A stretch of 64,000 bases of DNA, from NCBI RefSeq assembly GCF_000236405.1, contig NC_016621.1, forward strand, positions 285,001 to 349,000. The letters are read 5' to 3'. Numbering within the stretch: the stretch's first letter is position 1; the number at the start of each line of letters is the position of its first letter. Positions 47,532 through 56,849 of the stretch are shown in pieces. Origin of the DNA: Blattabacterium sp. (Cryptocercus punctulatus) str. Cpu (GTDB taxonomy: Bacteria; Bacteroidota; Bacteroidia; Flavobacteriales; Blattabacteriaceae). The notes beneath the pieces are model-generated. The model was not told the DNA's origin and did not search any database. It was given only the letters and a program-made list of their open reading frames with translations. Both the position numbers and the translations under genes were made by a program.

Positions 47532-49370
47532 ATGATTTCTAAAGAAACTATAAAACGAATATTTTCTACTTCGTGTATAGAAGAAGTTATCGGAGATTTT
47601 GTTTTTTTAAAAAAAAGTGGTCTAAACTATAGAGGTCTTAGTCCATTTTCTAATGAAAAAACACCTTCTCTGATCGTTTCTCCTACAAAAAAAATATGGA
47701 AAGATTTCAGTTCTGGAAAAGGTGGAAATATTATTACTTTTCTTATGGAATACGAAAAATTTACTTATGTAGAATCCTTATATTATCTAGCTAAAAAGTA
47801 TAATATAAAGATTCATGAATCTGAAAAAAATACAGATTTTAGGAAAATTTATCATGAAAAATATGGAATTTTATACTTAATACAGAATTATGCAAAATGT
47901 TTTTTCATTAAACAATTGCATTCCACAAAAGAAGGTCAAGAAAAGGGATTGAATTATTTAATAAAAAAAAGAGGATTTGATATGAAAACGATTCATCAAT
48001 TTGAATTAGGTTATGCCCATTCCTCTTGGATATTATTTACGGAAACAGCTTTAAAAAAAGGATTTAAAATACGTGATTTAAAAAAATCTGGTCTTACTAG
48101 ATTCAAAAAATCCAATAATTTTGACTGTTTTCGTGAACGTGTCATTTTTCCTATACATGATTTATCAGGTTGGGTAATAGGATTTGGTGGTAGGACGATT
48201 AATAGTTATTCCCGTACAACGAAATATTTAAATTCATCTGAAAACGATATTTTTCAAAAAAGTAAAATTTTGTATGGTTTATTTCAAGCTAAAAAAACTA
48301 TTTTAAGAGAAAATTTTTGTTATTTAGTAGAGGGATATGCAGATGTACTTTCTTTGCATCAATCTGGAATAAAAAATGTGGTATCCTCTTCGGGGACTTC
48401 CTTGACCATTGATCAAATATTGTTAATTAAGAAATTTACAAGAAATATTGTTCTTTTTTATGATGGGGACCGTTCTGGAATTCAAGCTTCTTTAAGAGGA
48501 ATAAATATGTTATTAGAACAAAAAATGAATTTACGTATATTATTTACTCATAATGGAGAAGATCCAGATACTATTTCGAAAAAATATTCTTATTCTCAAT
48601 TGAGATATTTTTTAGAAAAAAAAAGTTATAATTTTGTTTCTTTTAAACAAAAAATGTTTGAAAAATTCTGTCAAGATGATCCAATTAAAAAATCATTTTT
48701 AGTTTTGAATATTTTGAATAGCATTTCAAAAGTATCCAATCTTATCCAAAGAGAATTATATATAGAAGTCGCTTCCAAAAATCTAAAAATTCGTAAAGAA
48801 ATTTTAATTTCTGAATTGAAAAGAATAAGTCATAAAAAAATTTATAAGAAAAATTCTACTATTAGTATTAGTTCAGAAAAAACTAACAAAAATATTCTTA
48901 TTCTAATTGAAGAAAAGTTGATTCAGTTAATTTTAAATTATGGAGATAAAAAAATAAAAATAGAAGGATCTAAGACTACAGTTTCCGAAAAAATATTCCA
49001 GACTTTTAAATTCCATAACTTTCGTTTTTCTTTAGATTATCATCAGAAAATATTTGACCAAATTTATTTACAAAAAAATTCCATAAAAAAATGGAAATTT
49101 TTGTATCATAAAAATACGAAATCCTATTCCTTATCCAAATGGGATAAAAAAGGAATTGAAGTATCCTCCAAAGAGGACAACATAGATCGATATCTTATCG
49201 ACCTTTTATTAAGATATAAGTCCCAATATTTTTTGAAATTAATTCAAAACGAAATCAGTAATTTTCGAAAAAATATTAAAATTGAGGATAAGAAAGATCT
49301 TTTGCAAAAGATAATGAATTTAACAAGTTTAAAAAATGAACTGAATAAAAAATTACATAGATATGTATAA
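47532..49370 (+). CDS. dnaG: DNA primase
   Basis: The 612-residue enzyme synthesises RNA primers for replication. The N-terminal domain keeps the fold of the CHC2 zinc finger (LSPFSNEKTPSLIVSPTKK, WKDFSSGKGGN) but every zinc ligand is replaced (Cys/His to Ser, Asp). As I recall, this loss is shared by Flavobacteriia rather than specific to this genome. The TOPRIM core is present (YLVEGYADVLSLHQSGI, LFYDGDRSGI). The C-terminal DnaB-interacting region is shorter and Lys-rich. It belongs to a long run of plus-strand genes. Confidence 0.95.
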   Translation: MISKETIKRIFSTSCIEEVIGDFVFLKKSGLNYRGLSPFSNEKTPSLIVSPTKKIWKDFSSGKGGNIITFLMEYEKFTYVESLYYLAKKYNIKIHESEKNTDFRKIYHEKYGILYLIQNYAKCFFIKQLHSTKEGQEKGLNYLIKKRGFDMKTIHQFELGYAHSSWILFTETALKKGFKIRDLKKSGLTRFKKSNNFDCFRERVIFPIHDLSGWVIGFGGRTINSYSRTTKYLNSSENDIFQKSKILYGLFQAKKTILRENFCYLVEGYADVLSLHQSGIKNVVSSSGTSLTIDQILLIKKFTRNIVLFYDGDRSGIQASLRGINMLLEQKMNLRILFTHNGEDPDTISKKYSYSQLRYFLEKKSYNFVSFKQKMFEKFCQDDPIKKSFLVLNILNSISKVSNLIQRELYIEVASKNLKIRKEILISELKRISHKKIYKKNSTISISSEKTNKNILILIEEKLIQLILNYGDKKIKIEGSKTTVSEKIFQTFKFHNFRFSLDYHQKIFDQIYLQKNSIKKWKFLYHKNTKSYSLSKWDKKGIEVSSKEDNIDRYLIDLLLRYKSQYFLKLIQNEISNFRKNIKIEDKKDLLQKIMNLTSLKNELNKKLHRYV

Positions 49371-49479
49371 AAATGAAAAAATATTCATTATAGAATGGAT
49401 GTAAAAGGGGAAATTACTTGTTTTATTTTTGATTCTTATAATAATTTTGGTAAATTCGTGCATATAAAAATATAGAAAA

Positions 49480-50109
49480 ATGAATACATTAATTGCAAAA
49501 AAAGCACCTAATTTTACAGCTAATGCAGTATTGAATGGAAAAGATATTGTTCCCAATTTTACTTTGGAACAATTTAAGGGAAGTAAATATGTATTGCTTT
49601 TTTTCTATCCTAAAGATTTTACTTTTGTATGTCCAACAGAAATATATGCATTTCAAGAAAAAATGAATGATTTTGAATCTAGAAATGTACAAATAATAGC
49701 TATATCTACAGATACAGAACAATCGCACTGGGCTTGGTTGCAAATTCCAAAAGAAAAAGGTGGGATATCTGGTGTTACATATCCTATTGTTTCCGATATC
49801 AATAAAACTATATCCCATAATTATGGAGTTTTATCTGAAAATTGGATTTGCAATAATAATGAAGAATTAAAAGCAACAGGAGAAATTATTGCTTATAGAG
49901 GATTGTTTTTAATAGATAAAAATGGGATTATCAGACATCTTTTAATTAATGATTTCCCTTTGGGTAGAAATGTAGATGAAGCAATTAGGATGATTGATGC
50001 TCTTCAGTATTATGAAAAAAGTGGTGAAGTTTGTCCAGCAAATTGGAAAAAAGGTGAAAAATCTCTAGAAGCTAGTCATAGTGGACTTTTAGATTATTTT
50101 TCTTCTTAA
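49480..50109 (+). CDS. ahpC: 2-Cys peroxiredoxin
   Basis: The 209-residue thiol peroxidase removes hydrogen peroxide and alkyl peroxides. The peroxidatic cysteine is in DFTFVCPTE and the resolving cysteine in GEVCPANWKKG near the C-terminus. The protein continues about 25 residues past it, as in typical AhpC/Prx proteins. No ahpF is nearby, so thioredoxin is the likely reductant (inference). A 109-base spacer precedes it and probably carries its own promoter. Confidence 0.95.
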   Translation: MNTLIAKKAPNFTANAVLNGKDIVPNFTLEQFKGSKYVLLFFYPKDFTFVCPTEIYAFQEKMNDFESRNVQIIAISTDTEQSHWAWLQIPKEKGGISGVTYPIVSDINKTISHNYGVLSENWICNNNEELKATGEIIAYRGLFLIDKNGIIRHLLINDFPLGRNVDEAIRMIDALQYYEKSGEVCPANWKKGEKSLEASHSGLLDYFSS

Positions 50110-50166
50110 AAAAAAACTCTGTAAAAAAAGGTTCCTTTCCGTTAATGAATATTATTTTTTATCGAA

Positions 50167-51486
50167 ATGGGTAAAAAAAGAATTGCATTTTATACAATGG
50201 GGTGTAAGCTAAATTATGCTGAAACTTCCACTATAGCGAGAAAATTTTCTAATTTAAATTATGAACATGTTTCTTTCAAGGGAGTTGCAGATATTTATGT
50301 TATAAATAGTTGTTCTGTAACCAAAAATGCAGATTTGGAATTTAAGTATATGGTACGTTTTTTTATGAAGAAAAATGCAAAATCTTTTATTATTGCAGTA
50401 GGATGTTATGCACAACTTAATCCTAAAGAGATTTCTTATATACGTGGTGTAGATATGGTATTGGGGTCTGAAGAAAAATTTAAAATAATCGATTATATCC
50501 ATCCGATCTATTTATTTAAAAGATATCCTGCAAAAATTATTTCAAAAAAAACATCTTCTTATTTTTCATCGTATTCTATTGGAGATAGAACTCGTTCTTT
50601 TTTAAAAATCCAAGATGGATGTGATTATAAATGTAGTTATTGTATTATTCCTATGGCAAGAGGTGTATCTAGATCGGATAGTATAGAAAATATTTTAAAA
50701 AAGATAAGGTTTCTTTTTAATAAAGGAATAAAAGAAATAGTATTAACGGGGATAAATATTGGAGACTATGGAAAGAAAATAGATGGGATCCATCAACATC
50801 GTTTCTATACATTTTTTGATTTGATCCAGGCAATAGATAAAATAAAAGAAAAGGGAAGAATACGTTTATCTTCAATAGAACCTAATTTATTGAACAAAGA
50901 ATGTATTGAATTTTTATCAAAAAGTAAACATTTTGTTCCTCACTTTCATATTCCTTTACAATCTGGAAGTAACGATATATTGGGAAAAATGCAAAGACGT
51001 TATAGAAGAGAACTTTATCAAGAAAAAGTGAAAATTATCCGTAAAATTCTACCAGATGCTTATATAGGTTCAGATATTATTGTTGGATTTCCTGGAGAAA
51101 CACATAAACATTTTTTAGAAACTTTTCATTTTTTGAAAAAATTAGAAATTTCTTCTTTACATATATTTTCTTATTCTCAAAGACCCAATACTAGATCTAT
51201 AACTATACAGGAGAAAATTTCTAAAAAAATACAATGGAAAAGGAATAAAATATTAAGAGCACTTTCAAAAAAAAAATATCTTTCTTTTTGTGAAAGACAA
51301 ATTTATACAAAAAAAACTGTTTTGTTTGAAAAAAATTCTACTAATAATGAATATTTATATGGATATACAGAAAATTATATTCGAACAAAAATATCTTCAA
51401 ATCCAATATTAAAAAATACATTACAAAATGTACTTTTAACGGAAGTAGATCAAGATGGGATCATGATTGCTAAATCTATTAGATAA
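50167..51486 (+). CDS. mtaB: tRNA t6A37 methylthiotransferase MtaB
   Basis: The 439-residue radical SAM enzyme converts t6A to ms2t6A at position 37 of tRNAs reading ANN codons. Three N-terminal cysteines for one Fe-S cluster are in TMGCKLNYAE, INSCSVTKNAD and AVGCYAQL, and the radical SAM cluster is in DGCDYKCSYCIIP. The C-terminal TRAM-like region is short. The MGCKLNYAE form favours MtaB over MiaB or RimO. It converges on lipB and overlaps it by eight bases. Confidence 0.93.
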   Translation: MGKKRIAFYTMGCKLNYAETSTIARKFSNLNYEHVSFKGVADIYVINSCSVTKNADLEFKYMVRFFMKKNAKSFIIAVGCYAQLNPKEISYIRGVDMVLGSEEKFKIIDYIHPIYLFKRYPAKIISKKTSSYFSSYSIGDRTRSFLKIQDGCDYKCSYCIIPMARGVSRSDSIENILKKIRFLFNKGIKEIVLTGINIGDYGKKIDGIHQHRFYTFFDLIQAIDKIKEKGRIRLSSIEPNLLNKECIEFLSKSKHFVPHFHIPLQSGSNDILGKMQRRYRRELYQEKVKIIRKILPDAYIGSDIIVGFPGETHKHFLETFHFLKKLEISSLHIFSYSQRPNTRSITIQEKISKKIQWKRNKILRALSKKKYLSFCERQIYTKKTVLFEKNSTNNEYLYGYTENYIRTKISSNPILKNTLQNVLLTEVDQDGIMIAKSIR

Positions 51487-52180
51487 ATTTTACATTAAAA
51501 ATTTCTTGAAAAGATTTTTTTACTAGATATTTTGTATCGGAAAAGGATATCTTATTTTTTAATTCTTTTTCTAACGAAGTAACTTCTTTATTGAAAAGGC
51601 CACAAGGAATGATATAATCGAAATACCGTAAATCTGTATTTATATTTATAGCAAAACCATGCATGGTAACCCAACGACTCATTCTAATTCCTATCGAACA
51701 TATTTTTTTATATTTACCGTTTTTTTTCTTTAACCAAACTCCTGTTTTTCCTTTTTCTCGTTCTCCTTTTATTCCATGATTTTTTAGAAAATGAATAATG
51801 ACTTCTTCTAATAAACGTAAATATTTGTGAATATCAGTAAAAAAATAGTCCATATTTAAAATTGGGTATCCAACTAATTGTCCTGGCCCATGATAAGTTA
51901 TATCACCTCCTCGATCTGTTTGATAAAATGTAGCATCTATTTTTTTAAAAAAATCCGATGATACTAATAAATGTTTATTTTTTCCATTTTTTCCTATCGT
52001 ATATACATGTGGATGCTCTACAAATAGTAAATATCCTGCTATTTCGTTTTTATTATTATGAAAAAATATATTTTTTACTTTTTTTTGGATAATATCATCA
52101 AATAATATTTTTTGATATTTCCAAGTTTCTTTATATTCTTTTTTTCCTAAATCTTCGAAAAAAAGTATTTTTTTTTTCAT
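51479..52180 (-). CDS. lipB: Octanoyltransferase (lipoate-protein ligase B)
   Basis: The 233-residue enzyme moves octanoyl groups from acyl carrier protein to lipoyl domains of 2-oxoacid dehydrogenases. It has the signature RGGDITYHGPGQLVGYPI, the catalytic Lys region CSIGIRMSRWVTMHGFA and the nucleophile Cys in IIPCGLFNKEVTS. Its stop overlaps the end of convergent mtaB. A plausible Bacteroidota promoter lies about 40 bases upstream. LipA, needed to insert sulfur, is not in the window. Confidence 0.95.
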   Translation of the reverse strand: MKKKILFFEDLGKKEYKETWKYQKILFDDIIQKKVKNIFFHNNKNEIAGYLLFVEHPHVYTIGKNGKNKHLLVSSDFFKKIDATFYQTDRGGDITYHGPGQLVGYPILNMDYFFTDIHKYLRLLEEVIIHFLKNHGIKGEREKGKTGVWLKKKNGKYKKICSIGIRMSRWVTMHGFAININTDLRYFDYIIPCGLFNKEVTSLEKELKNKISFSDTKYLVKKSFQEIFNVKFI

Positions 52181-52220
52181 AATTTTTTAATTTTGAAAAA
52201 TTAATAATACAATAAAAAAA

Positions 52221-52249
52221 CAAATGTACCTTCGTATTGTTTTTACAAT
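52221..52249 (-). promoter_or_regulatory. Candidate Bacteroidota-type promoter for lipB
   Basis: On the minus strand the sequence ATTG, 17 bases, TACATTTG fits the Bacteroidota consensus (TTG-rich -33 element and TAnnTTTG -7 element). The -7 element is 52221-52228 and the -33 element 52246-52249. The expected transcript would have a leader of about 35 bases before the lipB ATG at 52180. Confidence 0.45.
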
Positions 52250-52277
52250 CGTACAATTATCTGCATGAAATATTTTT

Positions 52278-53795
52278 ATGCCTAATTTATCAGAACAACA
52301 AATTATACGTATAAAAAAATTAAATCAACTAAGAAAATTAGGTATAAATCCTTATCCTCCAGAGGAATATTTCATTACAAACACAATTTTTGATATAAAA
52401 AAAAATTTTAGAGAAAAAGACCCAATCAGCATAGCTGGACGTTTAATACGTTTGCGAATTTTAGGAAAAGCTTCTTTTGGAGAAATGAAAGATCACACTG
52501 GATGTATACAAATATACTTTAATAAGAATCATTTTTACTCAGAAAAAATGGAAAAAGAAGAATCCTACAATATTTTTTTAAAAAAACTTATAGATATAGG
52601 AGATATTATTGGAATTAAAGGTAATTTATTTAAGACAAAAATGAATGAAATTACTATCCATGTCCATAGATTAACTATCCTATCTAAATCTTTACGACCA
52701 TTGCCACAAGTAAAAATAGATAAAAAAAATAAAAAAATATATGATGCTTTTTCTAATACTGAACAACGTTATCGTATGCGTTATGTAGATCTTATTGTGA
52801 ATGATCATGTTAGAAATATTTTTTTAAAACGTACTCGTATAATACGAGAAATTAGAAATTTTTTAGACCATAAAGGTTATTTAGAAGTGGATACTCCTAT
52901 TCTACAATCTATTCCTGGTGGAGCTGTAGCTCGTCCTTTTATTACCTATCATAATTCACTTGGAATTCCATTATATTTACGTATTGCTAATGAACTTTAT
53001 TTAAAAAGACTAATCATTGGTGGATTTCACGGAGTATATGAATTTTCTAAAAATTTTAGAAATGAAGGGATGGATCGTATTCATAATCCAGAATTTACGG
53101 TATTAGAACTTTATGTTGCTTATAAAGATTATTATTGGATGATGAAATTTACAGAAGAACTTTTAAAGTGTATTTACAAAAAAGTTCAAAAGGAGGATAA
53201 GGATATTTTAATAGAAAAAAATCGTATTAATTTTAAAACTCCATTTCCAAGAATTCCTATATTAGATTCTATTCAAAAAAATACGGGATTTAATCTTATA
53301 GATATGGAAGAGGAAGAATTAAGAAAAGTTTGTAAAAAATTGCATATAGAGATAGAGGAAAATATAAAAATGAGCAAAGCTAAAATGATTGAAAAAATTT
53401 TTGAAGAAAAATGCGAAAAAAATTACATCAATCCTACTTTTATTATCGATTTTCCTATAGAAATGAGCCCATTAACGAAAAGACATCGTCAGAATAAAAA
53501 TTTGTCAGAACGTTTTGAATTACTTATCAATGGACAAGAAATTGCTAATTCTTATTCAGAACTTAATGATCCTATAGATCAACTCGATCGTTTTAGAGAA
53601 CAAATCAAATTATCTGAAAAAAATACAGATGAATCTATGTTTCTTGATAAAGATTTTATACGATCTTTAGAATTTGGTATGCCTCCTACTGCAGGTATTG
53701 GAATTGGAATAGATCGATTGGTCATGTTATTTACGCAGAAAAGTTCTATTCAAGAAGTCTTATTTTTTCCGCAAATGCGACCAGAAAAAAAATAA
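52278..53795 (+). CDS. lysS: Lysyl-tRNA synthetase (class II)
   Basis: This 505-residue synthetase has an N-terminal OB-fold anticodon domain (ISIAGRLIRLRILGKASF), motif 2 around FSKNFRNEGMDRIHNPEFT and motif 3 GIGIGIDRLVMLFT near the end. The length matches bacterial LysS without extension. It is divergent from lipB across 97 bases and is followed on the other strand by the amidohydrolase. Confidence 0.97.
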   Translation: MPNLSEQQIIRIKKLNQLRKLGINPYPPEEYFITNTIFDIKKNFREKDPISIAGRLIRLRILGKASFGEMKDHTGCIQIYFNKNHFYSEKMEKEESYNIFLKKLIDIGDIIGIKGNLFKTKMNEITIHVHRLTILSKSLRPLPQVKIDKKNKKIYDAFSNTEQRYRMRYVDLIVNDHVRNIFLKRTRIIREIRNFLDHKGYLEVDTPILQSIPGGAVARPFITYHNSLGIPLYLRIANELYLKRLIIGGFHGVYEFSKNFRNEGMDRIHNPEFTVLELYVAYKDYYWMMKFTEELLKCIYKKVQKEDKDILIEKNRINFKTPFPRIPILDSIQKNTGFNLIDMEEEELRKVCKKLHIEIEENIKMSKAKMIEKIFEEKCEKNYINPTFIIDFPIEMSPLTKRHRQNKNLSERFELLINGQEIANSYSELNDPIDQLDRFREQIKLSEKNTDESMFLDKDFIRSLEFGMPPTAGIGIGIDRLVMLFTQKSSIQEVLFFPQMRPEKK

Positions 53796-53824
53796 AATAA
53801 ATAGGTCTATTCTTCTAACCCGCC

Positions 53825-54784
53825 CTAACATAACCCTAACACTTTTAATCCGTTTTTTGTAGAAATTTCCACCAAATGGTCTATGTCATAATAATGACAA
53901 GCTTCTAACATAACTCGTAATTCTATCCAAAGATTCCCATCAGAAAAAGGTTTGTATATATCGCATATATTATCTGTTCCAAAAGCAACTATAATTCCTT
54001 CAGGAATCATTTCATCTACTGGAGTAATCGAATTATGGATCGGAGTCAAACGTTCACTTCTAGTATGGTCAATCCAAGCTATAGGACAAGATATTACCAT
54101 TAAATTAGCTTTTTTCATTAATCTATATATTTCATAACGATATTTTTTATCATGTGCTGCTAAAGAAATACAATGTATGGCTACTACCTTTCCTTGCATC
54201 CCATGTTCAATAGTTTTTTTTGCTAGTTTTTCAGTTTCTTTTTCTTCACTTGTATTAAATTGATCTACATGGACATGTACTAATTTACCCTCTTTTTTAG
54301 CTATTTGTAATAATACATCTAAATGTTCATTTTCTTTTCCATAATCTTTAGCTGGTAATCCACCAATAATATCTACAAATTCCACTGATTTATCGAACCA
54401 ATATTTCGATTGTTTATTCAAAATTCCTTTAAGTACTTGATTTGCAAAACGAATATGAATTAAATTTCCATAATTATTTCTCAATTTTTTAGCTGCTTTT
54501 AATGCCCTATCTTCAATAATTTCATCCACATCAATAAAAGTACATAAAGCTTGTGTCCCTTGTTTTAGAAAATATTCCAAAGCTTTTTCCATTCGGATAT
54601 AAATGTCTTCTTCTGAAGATAAACGTTTCATTTCATCAACTAAATACCATTTTTTATTCAGGGGATAATAAGAATATTTAAAATTTTTTTTTGTCAGAGT
54701 ATAAGCTCTATCTAAGTGAGAATGAGCATTTACCCACCCTCCTTTCTGTTTTACTTTTTCAATAATTTTTTTTTTTGGATTCAT
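53825..54784 (-). CDS. Amidohydrolase, cytosine deaminase-like
   Basis: The 319-residue metal-dependent hydrolase has the TIM-barrel amidohydrolase ligand set: NAHSHLDRAY near residue 20, VHVHVDQFNTSE, AIHCISLAAHD and the C-terminal FGTDNICDIY aspartate. The pattern is closest to the cytosine deaminase/N-isopropylammelide branch. Its true substrate is unknown. It is shorter than CodA (about 420 residues) because the small beta-sandwich parts at both ends are missing. It precedes nothing obviously related. In a symbiont that recycles nitrogen, deamination of a pyrimidine or other heterocycle to release ammonia is an attractive but unproved role. Confidence 0.7.
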   Translation of the reverse strand: MNPKKKIIEKVKQKGGWVNAHSHLDRAYTLTKKNFKYSYYPLNKKWYLVDEMKRLSSEEDIYIRMEKALEYFLKQGTQALCTFIDVDEIIEDRALKAAKKLRNNYGNLIHIRFANQVLKGILNKQSKYWFDKSVEFVDIIGGLPAKDYGKENEHLDVLLQIAKKEGKLVHVHVDQFNTSEEKETEKLAKKTIEHGMQGKVVAIHCISLAAHDKKYRYEIYRLMKKANLMVISCPIAWIDHTRSERLTPIHNSITPVDEMIPEGIIVAFGTDNICDIYKPFSDGNLWIELRVMLEACHYYDIDHLVEISTKNGLKVLGLC

Positions 54785-54812
54785 TTTTATTTTTATTTAT
54801 AATAAACAAATA

Positions 54813-55433
54813 TTAAATATTGGAAATCCAAATAACTTTTTTGGAAATGAAAAATGGTTCTCTAAAATAATTAATGAGAGGATATTCTACTGCATGAGGA
54901 AATTTTTCTAATTCTTTAGAAAGGTCACCACCTTTTAAATATAAGGATCCATTCTGGATTATATAGTTAGATTTATATCTAAATTTATTTTTTATCCATT
55001 TTTGAATTTTGGATATTTTTGTTACAAATCTACTAACAACAAAATCAAATCGATATTCTAATTTTTCTGCACGTATACAAATAGCATGTGCATTTTTTAA
55101 GTGTAGATCATAGATTATTTTCTCTACAATTTTAATTTTTTTTTTAATGGAATCAACCAATATAAATTGTGTATTAGGAAAAATTATAGATAAAGGAATT
55201 CCTGGAAATCCACCTCCTGTACCTAAATCCATAACAAAGGATCCAGGAAAAAAAGGAAACACTTTAGCAATCCCTAAACAAAAAAGAACATGTTGTTGAT
55301 AAAAATTATAAAATGTTTTTCTAGAAATAATATTTACATAAGTATTCCAATATTCATATAAATTTTTTAAAGAAGATAATTGATGTATTTGATAATCCAA
55401 TAGATTTGGAAAATACTTTTTAATTAATTCCAT
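54813..55433 (-). CDS. rsmG: 16S rRNA (guanine527-N7)-methyltransferase
   Basis: The 206-residue SAM-dependent enzyme methylates G527 in the 530 loop. Motif I is FVMDLGTGGGFPGIPLSI, followed by FILVDSIKKKIKIV and FDFVVSRFVTKI. It is first in a two-gene minus-strand unit with the amidohydrolase 28 bases downstream, and divergent from the aminotransferase. Confidence 0.94.
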   Translation of the reverse strand: MELIKKYFPNLLDYQIHQLSSLKNLYEYWNTYVNIISRKTFYNFYQQHVLFCLGIAKVFPFFPGSFVMDLGTGGGFPGIPLSIIFPNTQFILVDSIKKKIKIVEKIIYDLHLKNAHAICIRAEKLEYRFDFVVSRFVTKISKIQKWIKNKFRYKSNYIIQNGSLYLKGGDLSKELEKFPHAVEYPLINYFREPFFISKKVIWISNI

Positions 55434-55509
55434 TCCATATTATTGATAAATGAATCCAAATTTATAATCAAATTTATTTAGATTTGCAATCATTTCAAAT
55501 TATCTATCC

Positions 55510-56706
55510 ATGAAAAATAGATTATTATCCAAACGATTACAAAATATATCTTATTCGCAAACTTTAGCTATGTCTAATAAAACTATAAAATTAAAAAATA
55601 AAGGGTATGACATTATTAACTTAAGTTTGGGAGAACCTAATTTTTATCCACCAAATTTTATTTTAAACGATGCAAAAAAAGCTATTGATGAAGGTAGCTA
55701 TCATTACTATACTCCAGTATCTGGATATTTAGAACTTAGAGAAATAATATGCAAGAAATTTTATCGTGATAATGGATTGAAATATATTCCATCACAAATT
55801 GTGGTTTCTACTGGTGGTAAACAATCTATTATGAATGTTCTTTTATCTTTACTTAATCCAAAAGATGAAGTGATTATTCCCGCACCCTATTGGGTAAGTT
55901 ATTATCAAATGGTAAAATTATGTGAAGCTATTCCTATTATTATTCCAACGATTATGGAAAAAAATTTTAAAATTAATCCAAAAAAATTAGAAGAATCTAT
56001 TACAAAAAAAACAAAATTATTTATTTTAAATACACCATGCAATCCTACAGGGAGTGTTTACTCTTATAAAGAATTAAAAAATTTAGTAGAAATTTTTAAG
56101 AGATATCCAAAAATAATTATTCTTTCTGATGAAATTTATGAACATATTTGTTATTCAGTAAAACATACTAGTATTGCCATCTTTCCTGATATCTATGATA
56201 GAGTCATAACACTAAATGGATTATCTAAAGCTTTTTCTATGACTGGATGGCGAATTGGTTATATTGGAGCTCCTGAATGGATTGCTAAGTCTTGTGAAAA
56301 AATACAAGGACAAATAACTTCTTGTGCTAATTCTATTGCACAACGTGCAGCTATTTCTGCATTAAACGCTTCACCAATTAAAATAGAATATATGATCAAA
56401 GAATTTAAAAAAAGAAGAAATTTAATTTTGGATATGATGAAGGAAATTCCTGAATTTAAAATAATCAATAAACCAAATGGAGCTTTTTACGTATTTCCAA
56501 AAGTTTCAAATCTTTTTGGAAAAAAGTTCTATGGAAAAATTATTCAAAATTCAGAAAATTTATCTTCTTTTTTTCTTGAAAAAGCTCAAGTTGCCACTGT
56601 TAGTGGAAGTGCTTTTGGAGATAATGAATATTTACGTATTTCTTATGCTACTACAGAAGATCAAATTATAGAAGCTCTTACAAGGATAAAAAAAGTATTA
56701 AAATAA
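55510..56706 (+). CDS. aspC: Aspartate aminotransferase (class I PLP aminotransferase)
   Basis: This 398-residue fold-type I aminotransferase has INLSLGEPNFYPP, IIPAPYWVSYYQM, LNTPCNPTGSVYS, and the PLP lysine in GLSKAFSMTGWRIGY. The I-gamma-type features suggest aspartate/2-oxoglutarate activity; aspartate is also a substrate for ArgG and for lysine and pyrimidine synthesis. It is divergent from rsmG and converges on tRNA-His with a 10-base gap. Broad specificity including aromatic or prephenate substrates is possible. Confidence 0.9.
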   Translation: MKNRLLSKRLQNISYSQTLAMSNKTIKLKNKGYDIINLSLGEPNFYPPNFILNDAKKAIDEGSYHYYTPVSGYLELREIICKKFYRDNGLKYIPSQIVVSTGGKQSIMNVLLSLLNPKDEVIIPAPYWVSYYQMVKLCEAIPIIIPTIMEKNFKINPKKLEESITKKTKLFILNTPCNPTGSVYSYKELKNLVEIFKRYPKIIILSDEIYEHICYSVKHTSIAIFPDIYDRVITLNGLSKAFSMTGWRIGYIGAPEWIAKSCEKIQGQITSCANSIAQRAAISALNASPIKIEYMIKEFKKRRNLILDMMKEIPEFKIINKPNGAFYVFPKVSNLFGKKFYGKIIQNSENLSSFFLEKAQVATVSGSAFGDNEYLRISYATTEDQIIEALTRIKKVLK

Positions 56707-56716
56707 TTTAATTTTG

Positions 56717-56792
56717 GGTGGAAGACCGGATTTGAACCGGCGCCCCTCAGAACCACAATCTGATGCTCTAAACCAACTGAGCTACATCCACC
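56717..56792 (-). tRNA. tRNA-His (GTG)
   Basis: The cloverleaf is read on the minus strand with anticodon GTG at 56754-56756. G-1 at 56792 is encoded opposite discriminator C73, the identity element of tRNA-His. The acceptor stem GTGGATG/CTTCCAC has a U-U mismatch at pair 6-67. CCA is not encoded. It lies 57 bases downstream of mvaD. Confidence 0.95.
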
Positions 56793-56849
56793 ATCACTAT
56801 TATATTAGATTGTAATAATAAATAACAAATATAGACAATCAATTATAAT

